Shown: piece by piece, positions 7,600 through 17,801 of the stretch | How positions within the stretch are numbered: the stretch's first letter is position 1 | Layout of the letters: each line of letters opens with the position of its first letter | Source: an uncultured Porphyromonas sp. | GTDB lineage: Bacteria; Bacteroidota; Bacteroidia; Bacteroidales; Porphyromonadaceae | Direction: 5' to 3' | Assembly: GCF_938046015.1 (NCBI RefSeq) | Contig: NZ_CALIXW010000046.1 | Span: 69,574-133,573 of the forward strand | Length of the DNA: 64,000 nucleotides | Position numbers and translations under genes: made by a program | Notes under the pieces: model-generated | The model's database searches: none | What the model was told of the DNA's origin: nothing | The model's input: the letters and a program-made list of their open reading frames with translations, nothing else

Positions 7600-10500
7600 A
7601 TGACGCCCCAGCCCTACCGCATACTCTACATCCTAGACGCGCACACCGCGGTCGCTCCCTCGGAGGACGAGGCGCAGCTGCGGGTCGATCGCGTCGCCAT
7701 CTCCCGCCTCAACGCACAGGATGCCGCTGCCTGGCAGCTCACCGAGCAGGCACACTTCATCCTCGTGCTGACGCATGGCTCGGTCTCCTGCTTCCGCGGC
7801 CTGCAGCGCCTCATCGCGGGGCTGAGGATGGAGCAGACGCTCTTTGTGCACAACAATATGGAGGACGAGTGCGCTGCCCTCATGCCGCAGCTGCGTCTCA
7901 GTGCTGCCGACTACCTGACGATACAGCGCTACGTCAAGTGCTACGACCGGGCGAACGCTACCCAGCTGCACCGCTTCCTGGCGTCGCGCTTCGGCGGGCT
8001 GGAGCTCGACTACGCCCCTGCGCGCTATCCCCGCTGGCATGGCCTCTACGGCTACAGAGAGGACGAGGAGGCTACACGCCTCACGGAGCTAGGCGAGGCA
8101 CGGCGGCGAGGGCGCAGCATCATCGGGATCATCATCCCCTTCTACCTCTATCGCTCGGACAACCTGCGGCATGTGGATGCGCTGCTGGCGGCGCTGCGTC
8201 ACCTTGGAGGCGAGCCCCATGCCCTCTTCTCTACGGGAGCGGAGGATGCCGTGACGGGCGAGCGGGGCATCAGCTACGCTCTGGATCGCTACTTCCGCCC
8301 CGAGGGCGAGGTGCTGCCACACTGCATCATCAACCTCATGCCCTATGCGCTGGGGATCTTCGAGCAGAGTGGGGCGATCTATACCCAGCCCGAGGACAGC
8401 TGTGCGGGCATCGTGCAGCAGCTGGCGCTGCCCATCCTGCAGACCTATGCGACGGGCTACAGCGCCGAGGAGTACCACCGCCGTGTGGACGGCCTCGACA
8501 CCATAGGGCTGATCTCCAATGTCTGCTACCCAGAGCTGGACGGGCAGGTCGACGCCTATCCCATCGCCACGCGTGAGCTTAATGGTGAGGGCCTCCCTTA
8601 CTTCGCCCCGCTGGAGGCGGAGCTCGGCTGGGTGGCACGGCTCGCCATGCGCTGGGCCGAGCTACAGCGCAAGCCCCAGTCGGAGAAGCGTATCGCGATC
8701 ATCTTCCACAACATGCCCCCGCGCAACGATAGTATCGGTTGTGCCGCGGGCCTCGACAGTCCTGCCTCCGTCCATCACCTCATCAATAGGCTACGCGCCG
8801 AGGGCATAGAGCTGCCCGAGCACTACGCCGACGGCGACGCCATCATCCAACAGATCATCCGTGCGGTGACCAACGACAGCTCTTGGCTCGAGCCGAGCGA
8901 AGTGATGCGCCGTGCCGTGGACCGCATCCCTGTGAAGCGCTACCAAGAGTGGTACGAGGCGCTGACGCCCGAGGTGCAGCAGCGCCTCGAGGCCAGCTGG
9001 GGTAAGGCGCCGGGGGACTTCAAGGTCGTCGAGGGGGCTATGCCTGTGCCTGGGATTATCAACGGCAAGGTCTTCATCGGCCTGCAGCCACCGCGTGGCT
9101 ACGAGGAGCACGCCGAGGCGATCTACCACAGCACGGATATCGTCTGCCCGCACTACTATATCGCCTTCTACCGCTGGGTGCGCTACGTCTTCGGCGCCGA
9201 CCTCTTTATCCATGTCGGGACGCACGGCTCGCTGGAGTGGCTCCCGGGCAAGGAGAAGGCCCTTTCCTACTCCTGCTTCCCCCAGCTCAACACGCTGGAC
9301 ATGCCGCACCTCTACATCTACCACACGGCTGTCATCGGGGAGGCTATTCAGGCTAAGCGCCGCTCGGCCGCCGTGCTCCTGCATCATATGGAGCCCGCGA
9401 TGCGTGAGGGGGGGACCTACGGCGGACTGGCGGACTTCGACGCGCGGCTCAATAGCTACATCAGCGGTGCGGTGGCCGAGAGCCAGCGCCCCGTGCTGCG
9501 TGAGGCGCTCCTTGAGGAGGCCCGCGCCCTCGAGCTGCATCAGGACCTCGGCTACCCTGCGACAGGGGAGGTCGAGGAGGACTTCTTCGTCGCCCTGCAC
9601 AACTGGCTGGCCGAGCTCAAGGCCTCCATGGTGCGCGACGGCCTGCATATCTTCGGTCAGGTACCCACCGAGGAGCGAATGGAGGCGAGCATACGGATGC
9701 TCCTTCGCCTGCCCCACGGCTCGGTGACGACGCTGCTGGATGCGCTGGCTCGCTACTACGGCTACACCGAGGAAGGGCTCCTCGCCGAGCTGGAGGCCAA
9801 GGTCAGCCCCACGCAGACGGCCTCGATGCTGATCGATGAGCTGACCGAGCGCGGCCGCCAGCTCATCACGATGATGCTGGCAGAGGGCTTCGGCGCACAG
9901 CCGACCGAAGGCCAGCTGCAGGCCGTCCTCGGGCCTTGCCTAGGCGAAGCGGACGCGCTTCGAGCCGTCTTACAGCTGGCGCTGGACGAGGTCTACCCGC
10001 GTCTCTGTGGCATCACTCAGGAGCTGGACCACTGCGCCCTTGGGGTGCGCGGGGGCTTCGTCCCGCCCTCCAAGGGAGGCAGCCCGAGCCGCGGCCAGCT
10101 GGAGATCCTCCCCACGGGGCGCAATATGTACGCCATCGACCCGAGCGAGATCCCCTCACACGCCGCCTATCAGATCGGGGTGAAGCTCGGGCAGCAGCTC
10201 CTGGAGAAGCACCTCGAGACGGCGGGCAGTCTGCCCGAGTCCACGGCCTTCGTCCTCTATTCGGGCGACCAGATGCGGACGCAGGGCGAGGACATCGCCG
10301 AGATCCTCTGGCTGATGGGGCTGCGTCCCCAGTGGCTCAGCGACCACTCCGATAAGGTCGTTGGCCTGGAGGTCATCCCGCTCAGCGAACTAGGGCGTCC
10401 GCGTCTGGACGTCGTCTCGCGCATCTCGGGCCTGCTGCGCGACACCTTCCCCACACTGATCACGCTGCTGGATGAGGCTGTGCGCCTCGTCCTCTCCCTT

Positions 10501-11361
10501 GACGAGTCGCCCGAGGACAACTGGGTGAAGAAGCACTACGAGGAGGAGCTCGAGCAGCTGCAGGCCGAGGGGATAGACCCCGAGACGGCACGGCAGGAGG
10601 CTGCGCTCCGCGTCTTCGGCTGTCCCCCAGGGACCTACGGCGGGGGTGTCGCCATCCTCGTGGAGACTAAGCAGTGGCAGAGCAGCGACGACCTCGGCGA
10701 GACGGCCATCACCTGGGGCTGCCATGCCTACAGCCAGGAGCTGCATGGGCGTGTGTCCCGCGGCGCCTTCGAGCGCAAGCTCTCCCGCGTCGAGGCCACG
10801 GTCAAGAATCAGAACATCATTGGCTTCGACCTCTACGACATCGACGACGAGTACATCTACCACGGCGGGATCATCGCAGCGGTGAAGAAGCTCCGCGGCG
10901 AGGCGCCGAAGTCCTACTACGGCAATACCTCCGACCCGCGGCACAGCGTCGTGCGCAGCCTCGCCGAGGAGTCGGCGCGCGTCCTCCGCTCGCGCCTGCT
11001 GAATCCGCTCTGGATCGAGGGCCTCAAGCGTCACGGCTACCGCGGCGCCTATGATGTGGCCTATAATATGGATAACGTCTTCGGCTGGGATGCCACCGCG
11101 GACAGCGTCCTGGACTGGAACTACGAGGCGCTGGCGGAGCACTTCCTCGGCGATGCGTCCAATAGGGAGTGGCTCGAGTCGGCCAATCCCTGGGCGCTCT
11201 ACGAGATCGCGCAGCGCCTCCTGGAGGCCGCCCAGCGCGGCATGTGGCAGGCCCGCCCCGAGACCCTCGAGATGATCACCGAGGTCTACCTCTCCTGCGA
11301 GGGGCAGCTCGAGGAGAGCGCCGCAGCTCCTCAGCCTGCGGCTGCCGCGCCACAGTCCTAG
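7600..11361 (+). CDS. cobN: CobN/BchH-type chelatase large subunit
   Basis: 1253 residues, the usual size for CobN and BchH-like chelatase subunits. Diagnostic blocks include VGTHGSLEWLPGKEKALS at about 537-555, ADLFIHVGTHG just before it, STDIVCPHYYIAFYRWVR, NMDNVFGWDATADSV near 1155 and GCPPGTYGGGV near 1005. In aerobic cobalamin synthesis CobN, with CobS and CobT, inserts cobalt into hydrogenobyrinic acid diamide; relatives in Bacteroidota include HmuS, implicated in metal removal from haem. Here it follows the B12 uptake genes by 3 bases and precedes ChlI- and ChlD-like subunits and cbiZ. No other corrin-ring biosynthesis genes are in the window, so the true substrate (corrinoid, haem or other tetrapyrrole) and the direction of the reaction are open. 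Confidence 0.85.
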   Translation: MTPQPYRILYILDAHTAVAPSEDEAQLRVDRVAISRLNAQDAAAWQLTEQAHFILVLTHGSVSCFRGLQRLIAGLRMEQTLFVHNNMEDECAALMPQLRLSAADYLTIQRYVKCYDRANATQLHRFLASRFGGLELDYAPARYPRWHGLYGYREDEEATRLTELGEARRRGRSIIGIIIPFYLYRSDNLRHVDALLAALRHLGGEPHALFSTGAEDAVTGERGISYALDRYFRPEGEVLPHCIINLMPYALGIFEQSGAIYTQPEDSCAGIVQQLALPILQTYATGYSAEEYHRRVDGLDTIGLISNVCYPELDGQVDAYPIATRELNGEGLPYFAPLEAELGWVARLAMRWAELQRKPQSEKRIAIIFHNMPPRNDSIGCAAGLDSPASVHHLINRLRAEGIELPEHYADGDAIIQQIIRAVTNDSSWLEPSEVMRRAVDRIPVKRYQEWYEALTPEVQQRLEASWGKAPGDFKVVEGAMPVPGIINGKVFIGLQPPRGYEEHAEAIYHSTDIVCPHYYIAFYRWVRYVFGADLFIHVGTHGSLEWLPGKEKALSYSCFPQLNTLDMPHLYIYHTAVIGEAIQAKRRSAAVLLHHMEPAMREGGTYGGLADFDARLNSYISGAVAESQRPVLREALLEEARALELHQDLGYPATGEVEEDFFVALHNWLAELKASMVRDGLHIFGQVPTEERMEASIRMLLRLPHGSVTTLLDALARYYGYTEEGLLAELEAKVSPTQTASMLIDELTERGRQLITMMLAEGFGAQPTEGQLQAVLGPCLGEADALRAVLQLALDEVYPRLCGITQELDHCALGVRGGFVPPSKGGSPSRGQLEILPTGRNMYAIDPSEIPSHAAYQIGVKLGQQLLEKHLETAGSLPESTAFVLYSGDQMRTQGEDIAEILWLMGLRPQWLSDHSDKVVGLEVIPLSELGRPRLDVVSRISGLLRDTFPTLITLLDEAVRLVLSLDESPEDNWVKKHYEEELEQLQAEGIDPETARQEAALRVFGCPPGTYGGGVAILVETKQWQSSDDLGETAITWGCHAYSQELHGRVSRGAFERKLSRVEATVKNQNIIGFDLYDIDDEYIYHGGIIAAVKKLRGEAPKSYYGNTSDPRHSVVRSLAEESARVLRSRLLNPLWIEGLKRHGYRGAYDVAYNMDNVFGWDATADSVLDWNYEALAEHFLGDASNREWLESANPWALYEIAQRLLEAAQRGMWQARPETLEMITEVYLSCEGQLEESAAAPQPAAAAPQS

Positions 11362-11460
11362 CCCGTCTCCTGCCCCCCGCCCATCCCTGTGCTCCTCCCC
11401 GCCCACTAGCCCCAGCTCCTTAGCTCCTCAGCCCAGTCCACCCCACTAGACCTTTAAGTA

Positions 11461-12438
11461 ATGAGTACTTCTTCCAGCCCCACGCCCCCAGGCTCTAGCA
11501 CGCAGCCTCGATACTTCCCCTTCAGCGCCATCGTAGGCCAGGAGAAGATGAAGCGTGCCCTGCTGCTCAACCTCGTAGACCCCAGCCTCGGCGGCGTCCT
11601 CATCCTCGGGGAGAAGGGCACGGCCAAGTCCACCATCGTGCGCGCCCTCAGTCAGCTCCTCGAGGGGCTCTCTGTCGTGGAGCTGCCCATAGCCACGACG
11701 GAGGACAAGCTCGTCGGCTCCATCGACGTGGAGCATGCCCTGGCGACGGGTGAGCTGCGCTTCGCCCCCGGCATCCTCGCTCGTGCCCACGGGCAGATCC
11801 TCTACGTCGATGAGGTCAACCTCCTCGAGGACTACCTCGTCGACATCCTCCTGGATGTGGCGGCCATGGGCGTCAATCATATCGAGCGTGAGGGCATCTC
11901 GCATACCCACCCCGCGCGCTTCACCCTCGTCGGGACGATGAACCCCGAGGAGGGCCACCTGCGCCCGCAGCTCCTCGACCGCTTCGCCCTCTCCGTCGAG
12001 GTGCGTGGGGAGCGGAGTGTCGCTGCTCGGCGTGAGGTGCTGCAGCGCCGTCTGGACTACGAGCGCGACCCCGAGGCCTTCTGTGCCCGCTACCAAGAGG
12101 AGGAAGAGCAGCTCGGTGAGCGCCTCCGTCAGGCGCGCCTTCGCCTACCTCAGCTACGCTACTCCGAGCCGCTGGTGGAGCTCGTCGCCCGCCTCGGGAT
12201 CGAGCTGCAGGTGGACGGGCACCGCTCGGACATCATGCTGCTCAAGGCCGCCCTCGCTACCGCCGCCCTCGAGGGGGCAGAGGAGCTTAGCCCCGAGCAC
12301 GTCTATACAGCGGCCGAACTGGTGTTGCCGCATCGCCTGAGACGCTTGCCCTTCGAGGAGCGCTACTTCTCGGCCGAGGACATCCGTCAGCTCTGCGAGC
12401 GCCTCTTTGCCGAGAGTATGAACAAGGAGTCTAAATAA
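11461..12438 (+). CDS. ChlI/BchI-type AAA+ chelatase ATPase
   Basis: 325 residues. AAA+ ATPase of the magnesium-chelatase I-subunit family: Walker A GEKGTAKST at 50-58, Walker B ILYVDEVNLL at about 117-126, followed by the family-typical block LVDILLDVAAMGVNHIEREGISHTHPARF with the inserted helix and sensor 1 LVGTMNPEEG. These proteins form a ring with the D subunit and drive the large chelatase subunit by ATP hydrolysis. It lies between the CobN-like and ChlD-like genes, so the three probably make one chelatase complex. A 99-base gap separates it from cobN, with no obvious promoter in it. Confidence 0.88.
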   Translation: MSTSSSPTPPGSSTQPRYFPFSAIVGQEKMKRALLLNLVDPSLGGVLILGEKGTAKSTIVRALSQLLEGLSVVELPIATTEDKLVGSIDVEHALATGELRFAPGILARAHGQILYVDEVNLLEDYLVDILLDVAAMGVNHIEREGISHTHPARFTLVGTMNPEEGHLRPQLLDRFALSVEVRGERSVAARREVLQRRLDYERDPEAFCARYQEEEEQLGERLRQARLRLPQLRYSEPLVELVARLGIELQVDGHRSDIMLLKAALATAALEGAEELSPEHVYTAAELVLPHRLRRLPFEERYFSAEDIRQLCERLFAESMNKESK

Positions 12439-12452
12439 GGATAAGGACACTC

Positions 12453-14366
12453 GTGGGTACGAAGCATCGCTTCTCTCAGTGGATCGGGGCGGAGGCCGCA
12501 CGCCAGGCGCTCATCCTCACCCTGCTGCGGAGGCAGGGCGCGAGCCTGCTGCTCAGTGGTACGAGCGGTAGCGGCAAGTCTATGCTCCTCTCCTGCGTGG
12601 CAGCGATGTACCCCGAGGAGGTGAGCTACCTGCCGCTGAGCCTCAGCCCCGAGATGCTCTACCCCAGCTATACGCTGGGCGCTGAGGGCGGGCTGCGCTG
12701 GCGCTCGGGCCTGCTGGAGCGCCTCGAAGGGCGCATCCTGCTGGTGGAGCAGCTGCCGCTGCACAGCCGCGAGCTCCTCAGTCAGCTGCTGGCCTACCAG
12801 GAGCAGCTGCCCGAAGAGCGGCGCTGTACGCTCATCGCCACGACCAACCCCGAGGAGGGGGCGGTCGCCTCGGCGCTGCTGGATAAGTTCGACCTCTTCG
12901 TCGAGCTCCAGCCCACGGAGGATCTGGCGCTGCGCAAGCGTATCCTCAGCGAGGCCCTTCGCGAGCCTGAGGCGGGGGAGGATGCGACCTTCCTCAGCCT
13001 GCTGGAGGCTGCGCGCGAGCGCCTGGGGCGGATGACGCTGGGGGTGGAGCTGCTGCACTACGTGGCGCAGGTCTGTGCCGAGCCGCTGACGCTGGGGCAT
13101 AGGGCGGAGCTCGCCCTCGCACGTAGCGCCCTAGGGTGGGCAGCCTGGCAGAGCAAGCCGCGTGCCGAGCGCAGCGATGTCGACGCCGTGCGGCAGCTAG
13201 CGCTGGCGCATCGCTGGCTCCAGACGCAGCCCGAGCCCCCTGCCACCGAGCCCCCCAGCGAGGGAGCGGAGGACGAGGAGCAGCAGGAAGCGCCCGAGGA
13301 CAGTCCACAGAGCCCCGAGGAGGATCAGGACAAGTCGGCACCTGAGCCCGACAAGGCGTCCGACGATGGCTCCGAAGGGGAGGGCGAAGTGCCGCCCTCC
13401 AGCTCGGAGGAGGATGCGGCGGGCGCCGAAGCGCCCGAGGCAGGGGCTCACAGCCCCGAGCCCGCGCAGCTGCCGTCCCCCGAGACGGAGCCTACGGATA
13501 GCCCCGCGCCGCCCTCCGAGGCGCGCCTACAGCAGGCCGCTGAGGCCTGCCTCCTACGCGATCCACTGGGCAGAGAGGTGCAGCGCCTGAGGGAGCTCCT
13601 CGGCTCGGGGCGCCGCCTCTACAGCGAGCAGCCCAGCCGCCGCGGACGCCTGGGACGTGTGCGCCCCTACAGCAGCCAGACTGCTCAGCTCTCCCTCCCT
13701 GCCACCATCCGCGCCGCCATTCCCTATCAGCGCCTCCGTGCTGGGGCGGAGGACCGTGCCCCCGCGCGGCTCTCGATCCGCCCCGAGGACTACCGCAGCA
13801 GGCAGTACCGCCACCGCGGCGGCTATCATATCCTCTTCGTCCTCGACGTCTCGGGCTCTATGGGTGTGCGGGAGCGGATGAGCCTCGTCAAGGGTACGAT
13901 CCTCGAGCTGCTCAAGGAGGCCTACGCCAAGCGCGATCAGGTCGGCCTCATCACCTTCGCCCAGGATGAGGCGGAGCTGCGTCTGCCCTTTACCCACAGC
14001 GCCGAGCGCGCGGCGCAGCTGATGCAGGATATACGTACGGGCGGGCGCACGCCGCTGTGGCTGGCCATAGAGCGCGCGGCGCAGTATCTCGATGCCGAGC
14101 GGCGTCGCGTGGCCGAGTGCCTCCCCGTGGTACTGCTCCTGACCGATGGCCGTGCCACCTCCTCGCAGCGCAGTGAGAACCAAGCCGACCGCATCACCGA
14201 GGCCGCTCGGCTGCTGCAGCAGCGCTGCCACCGCTGCCTCGTCATCGATACCGAGAGCGGCTTCGTCCGCCTCGGCAAGGCACGCCAGCTCGCTGAGCGC
14301 CTTGAGGCCGAATACTATCACCTGGACGAACTGGCGCAGCTACGCAGCCTCCTTCGTCCGCACTAG
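12453..14366 (+). CDS. ChlD/BchD-type chelatase subunit with VWA domain
   Basis: 637 residues starting at GTG (12453), 14 bases after the ChlI-like gene; no in-frame ATG fits upstream. Three parts: an N-terminal AAA+ domain with an intact-looking P-loop GTSGSGKS at 36-43; an acidic, Pro/Ser/Glu-rich linker at about 250-365; and a C-terminal von Willebrand A domain with MIDAS motif DVSGSMG near residue 465 and TDGRA near 567. This is the architecture of the magnesium-chelatase D subunit, which bridges the I-ring to the large subunit. Many D subunits have a degenerate P-loop, so the retained one is worth noting. Confidence 0.87.
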   Translation: MGTKHRFSQWIGAEAARQALILTLLRRQGASLLLSGTSGSGKSMLLSCVAAMYPEEVSYLPLSLSPEMLYPSYTLGAEGGLRWRSGLLERLEGRILLVEQLPLHSRELLSQLLAYQEQLPEERRCTLIATTNPEEGAVASALLDKFDLFVELQPTEDLALRKRILSEALREPEAGEDATFLSLLEAARERLGRMTLGVELLHYVAQVCAEPLTLGHRAELALARSALGWAAWQSKPRAERSDVDAVRQLALAHRWLQTQPEPPATEPPSEGAEDEEQQEAPEDSPQSPEEDQDKSAPEPDKASDDGSEGEGEVPPSSSEEDAAGAEAPEAGAHSPEPAQLPSPETEPTDSPAPPSEARLQQAAEACLLRDPLGREVQRLRELLGSGRRLYSEQPSRRGRLGRVRPYSSQTAQLSLPATIRAAIPYQRLRAGAEDRAPARLSIRPEDYRSRQYRHRGGYHILFVLDVSGSMGVRERMSLVKGTILELLKEAYAKRDQVGLITFAQDEAELRLPFTHSAERAAQLMQDIRTGGRTPLWLAIERAAQYLDAERRRVAECLPVVLLLTDGRATSSQRSENQADRITEAARLLQQRCHRCLVIDTESGFVRLGKARQLAERLEAEYYHLDELAQLRSLLRPH

Positions 14367-14379
14367 ATCCTAGCTCCTG

Positions 14380-15540
14380 ATGCCCCAGACCTTAGCTTCG
14401 TCCCCCAGCCTCAGCCCCGAGCAGCTGCTCTTCCATACGCCTCTAGGCGACGCGGTGTACTTCGCCCAGGAGGCGATGATCGTCTGCTTCGGCGGGCGGC
14501 GCGGCGTCGTCAGCAGCTCCAACCTCAATGGCGGCTACCGCGCTGACCTACGCTATGCCTTCAACCACAGCGTAGGCCGCGACCCCAATATCCTGCAGAA
14601 GCGCTGCCCAGGGCTCAAGGGCGCCAACATCATCGAGCACTACGCCGCCATCGCCACCGAGCTGGGCCTCGACCCCGCCACTACGACGGGTATGGGTACG
14701 GCGGCGCTCATCGAGAACCATGCCCGCGCCGAGCGTAGCTACCACGGGGTGACCGTCCAGGCCGTAGCCACGGCGGGCATCGACGTCAACGGTGGGCGTG
14801 CGGGGGACAAGGCCAGCTACGACGAGTTCGAGCGCCGCAGCCTCCTGCTCCCGCCTGGGACGATCAATATCTTCCTCTTCATCAACGCGCGCCTCGACGC
14901 AGGGGCGCTCACCCGCGCCATGATCACCGCCACCGAGGCCAAGACGGCTGCCCTGCAGGAGCTGATGGCCCCGAGCCGCTACTCCGAGGACCTAGCCACG
15001 GGCTCGGGTACGGATAGCCTCATCGCTGTGTGCAATGAGGAGTCCGAGACCGTCCTCTATGGGGCGGGCAAGCATGTCCTCCTCGGAGAGATGATCGGGC
15101 AGTCGGTCAAGGAGGCCGTCACCCGCGCCCTGGAGCTGCAGTCGGGTATGAACGCCCAGCGACAGAGCTCCTTCCTCCAGCAGGGCCTGCGCTACGGCCT
15201 CGGCGCTGAGGCGCTGCTGGCATGCTACCGCACCGAGTACCCCGAGGCGCGGCAGAGCGAGGAGGCACGGCGGGAGGCGCTGGAGGGCCTAGCGGCCGAT
15301 GGGCATCTCTCGGCGCAGATCGCCTCACTGCTCCACCTGGTGGACCAGTGGCGCTGGGGGCTCATCAGCTGGGCTAGCCTCGTAGCGCTCGCGCAGCTGG
15401 GCCTCGTCTACATCGCACGGCGCTACCAGCTGGGTGCCTACATCGGCTCGCTGGGGCAGGCAGTGGAGCAGCGGCACGAGCTGCTGCTCACCGAGCTCCG
15501 CCAGCTGCTGGTGCGCATCCTCTACAAGCGGCTCAACTAG
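14380..15540 (+). CDS. cbiZ: adenosylcobinamide amidohydrolase CbiZ
   Basis: 386 residues. CbiZ-family features: GGRRGVVSSSNLNGGYR at about 41-57, the invariant-looking segment VATAGIDVNGGRAGD at about 128-142, and a conserved Thr/Glu-rich helix following ALTRAMITATEAKTAAL. CbiZ hydrolyses the aminopropanol arm of adenosylcobinamide or pseudocobalamin so that salvaged corrinoids can be rebuilt with a preferred lower ligand. Residues about 240-386 form an extra C-terminal helical region (GLRYGLGAEALLACY onward) beyond the usual ~200-residue CbiZ core. It starts 13 bases after the ChlD-like gene. Its presence strongly supports corrinoid salvage as the theme of the operon. Confidence 0.8.
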   Translation: MPQTLASSPSLSPEQLLFHTPLGDAVYFAQEAMIVCFGGRRGVVSSSNLNGGYRADLRYAFNHSVGRDPNILQKRCPGLKGANIIEHYAAIATELGLDPATTTGMGTAALIENHARAERSYHGVTVQAVATAGIDVNGGRAGDKASYDEFERRSLLLPPGTINIFLFINARLDAGALTRAMITATEAKTAALQELMAPSRYSEDLATGSGTDSLIAVCNEESETVLYGAGKHVLLGEMIGQSVKEAVTRALELQSGMNAQRQSSFLQQGLRYGLGAEALLACYRTEYPEARQSEEARREALEGLAADGHLSAQIASLLHLVDQWRWGLISWASLVALAQLGLVYIARRYQLGAYIGSLGQAVEQRHELLLTELRQLLVRILYKRLN

Positions 15541-15598
15541 CCCCTCACCCTATACCCCTACCACAATACAAGTATTAGTTTATTAACCAATAGTAATT

Positions 15599-17773
15599 AT
15601 GAAGAAAACTTTGCTTCTCCTCTCCGCCCTAGCTCCAGTGACGCTGCTGGCTCAGGGCACGAGTGCCGATAGCATCTCCACGCACCAGCTGGATGCCGTC
15701 CTGGTCTACTCCACGCGTACGCCTGTCCCCCTCAAGCGTGTCCCTGGCAAGATCGAGGTCATTCGCCCCGAGGCGATTGAGGCCGCTGGGCTGAGGGACC
15801 TGACGGACGTGCTCAAGAATAAGAGCTCCGTCGACGTCATCCAGTACCCCGGCTTCCTCTCCAATGTCGGTATCCGCGGCTTCATCCCCGACTTCTCCCG
15901 CTCCCGCTATGTAGCGGTGCTGATCAATGGCATCCCCTCGGGTACGTCCAACCTCTCCACGCTCACCCTCGGCGGCATCGAGCAGATCGAGGTGCTCAAG
16001 GGGCCCTTCTCCTCCATCTATGGGACGAATGCTATGGGCGGCGTCATCAACGTCATCACCAAGCGCCACACGGGCCCGATCTCGGGGGTATTCACGACCT
16101 CGGCAGGCTCCTTCGGCACGGGGCGCGGGGCGGTGAGCTTCGGCGGCAGCATCACCGAGCGCCTCTCCTTCGACGTCAATGCCTCCTATGAGTCGCAGGC
16201 GCGTAGCTACACGGTAGGGAAGCATAACTTCCTCAAGACGACTAAGCTCGAGGACGCCATCCTTGACCCCACGAAGAAGGGAGCGGTAATGCCGGGCTCC
16301 ACCTTCGGCGTGATCAAGGCCAATGCCCGCCTAGGCTATCAGTTCAACGATGACTGGTCGCTGCACATCTTCGAGGACCTCTTCCGCGGCGATGGCATCA
16401 TGAACGGCGGCTCCATCTGGGGCGTCTACGGCACGAGCAAGAAGGACCTCAACCGCTCCATGACCTCGGCTGAGCTGCGTGGGCGTCTCGGGGCGCACCT
16501 CCTGACCTTCACCCCCTACTACTCGCGCGAGCAGAGTGACAACTATAAGGTGGGTACGGGCACGGACTACCGCAATAGCTCCTCGATCAATAGCAGCTGG
16601 GGTGCCATCCTGCAGGACGAGCTGCGTCTCGGCGCACATCGCCTGGTGCTGGGGCTCGACACGCGTAATCAGGACACCGATACACGTAGCTTCAAGGCCG
16701 ACGGCTCGGCCGCTGTGCCCTACCAGCCCAATGTCTCTACGCGCGGGCTGGGCCTCTTCGCTCAGGGGCATGCCAGCCTGCTGGACGACGCTCTGAGCGT
16801 CTCGGCAGGGCTGCGCGCCGACTTCATGGGCCTCTCGCTCAAGGACAACGCCGACCTGCGCAGTAAGGCCACGACCGAGTCCTTCAGCATCCTCAGCCCC
16901 AACCTCGGCCTCAAGTACGAGCTCACCAAAGGCCTGATGGCGCACGCCAGCATCGGCTCGGCCTTCTCTGCCCCCTCGGCCTACGAGAAGGCTGGGGAGT
17001 ACCAGACGGCCTACGGCATCACGCGTGGTAATGCCTCCCTTCGCCCCGAGACCTCGCTGACCTACGACCTCGGGCTGAGCTATACCAACCGTGAGCTCGG
17101 TGTCCAGCTCGATGCTACCTACTTCGACACGCAGCACCGACAGAAGATCGTGAAGGTGGCCGCAGGCAAGCAGGCCGCACTCGACGCGCAGGGTAAGCCC
17201 ATCCTGGACAATAATGGTCAGGCCAAGCAGCTCACGGTGACGAGCTTCGACAACGCCGACAAGGCGCACATGAGCGGGCTGGAGCTCGTAGCCTCCTACG
17301 ACTTCGGTAGCCTCGTGGCCTATCGCTACTCGCTGCGCACCTATGTCAACGCTACCTTCATGTTCGACAGCCGCTACAAGGCTAAGGGCGCCAGTGACTG
17401 GACGCAGCTGGAGTCGATCCGCAAGCAGAATGTCACCTTCGGCATCGAGTATAAGGCGCCCTATGGGCTTGACCTGGGGCTGACGGGGCGCTACCTCGGT
17501 AAGCGCTACGAGCACAACTGGTACGGCTACTACTCGGATGTACGCCCTGGCCTCTCGGCGCTAAACAAGGCTGAGATGCCCGAGCTAGAGCAGGCGGGTC
17601 AGCTGCTGCACCCTGCAGCCCTCGTCTGGTCGGCCTCCGCGCACTACAACCTGACCAAGCAGCTGCGCGTCGGGGCCAATGTCCACAACATCTTCTCGGA
17701 GTACTACACGGAGAAGGACGGCTACCACATGCCCGGCCGCTCGCTGCAGTTCACCGCTTCCTATCGCTTCTAG
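15599..17773 (+). CDS. btuB: TonB-dependent outer-membrane receptor, BtuB-like
   Basis: 724 residues. Signal peptide at 1-19 (cleavage after LLAQ), N-terminal plug domain at about 30-150 (KIEVIRPEAIEAAGLRDL, VGIRGF, IEQIEVLKGPFSSIYGTNAMGGVINVITK) and a C-terminal 22-strand beta barrel ending in Phe, the usual outer-membrane assembly signal. There is no CarboxypepD_reg extension, unlike SusC-type receptors, and the sequence is close in style to BtuB and CirA. It ends the riboswitch-led gene run, 58 bases after cbiZ; that gap is A+T-rich and could hold a weak promoter but no riboswitch of its own. Corrinoid as ligand is inferred from the locus. Confidence 0.85.
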   Translation: MKKTLLLLSALAPVTLLAQGTSADSISTHQLDAVLVYSTRTPVPLKRVPGKIEVIRPEAIEAAGLRDLTDVLKNKSSVDVIQYPGFLSNVGIRGFIPDFSRSRYVAVLINGIPSGTSNLSTLTLGGIEQIEVLKGPFSSIYGTNAMGGVINVITKRHTGPISGVFTTSAGSFGTGRGAVSFGGSITERLSFDVNASYESQARSYTVGKHNFLKTTKLEDAILDPTKKGAVMPGSTFGVIKANARLGYQFNDDWSLHIFEDLFRGDGIMNGGSIWGVYGTSKKDLNRSMTSAELRGRLGAHLLTFTPYYSREQSDNYKVGTGTDYRNSSSINSSWGAILQDELRLGAHRLVLGLDTRNQDTDTRSFKADGSAAVPYQPNVSTRGLGLFAQGHASLLDDALSVSAGLRADFMGLSLKDNADLRSKATTESFSILSPNLGLKYELTKGLMAHASIGSAFSAPSAYEKAGEYQTAYGITRGNASLRPETSLTYDLGLSYTNRELGVQLDATYFDTQHRQKIVKVAAGKQAALDAQGKPILDNNGQAKQLTVTSFDNADKAHMSGLELVASYDFGSLVAYRYSLRTYVNATFMFDSRYKAKGASDWTQLESIRKQNVTFGIEYKAPYGLDLGLTGRYLGKRYEHNWYGYYSDVRPGLSALNKAEMPELEQAGQLLHPAALVWSASAHYNLTKQLRVGANVHNIFSEYYTEKDGYHMPGRSLQFTASYRF

Positions 17774-17801
17774 CCTCGGCTAGCGAGCAGCCTCCTCAAG
17801 T

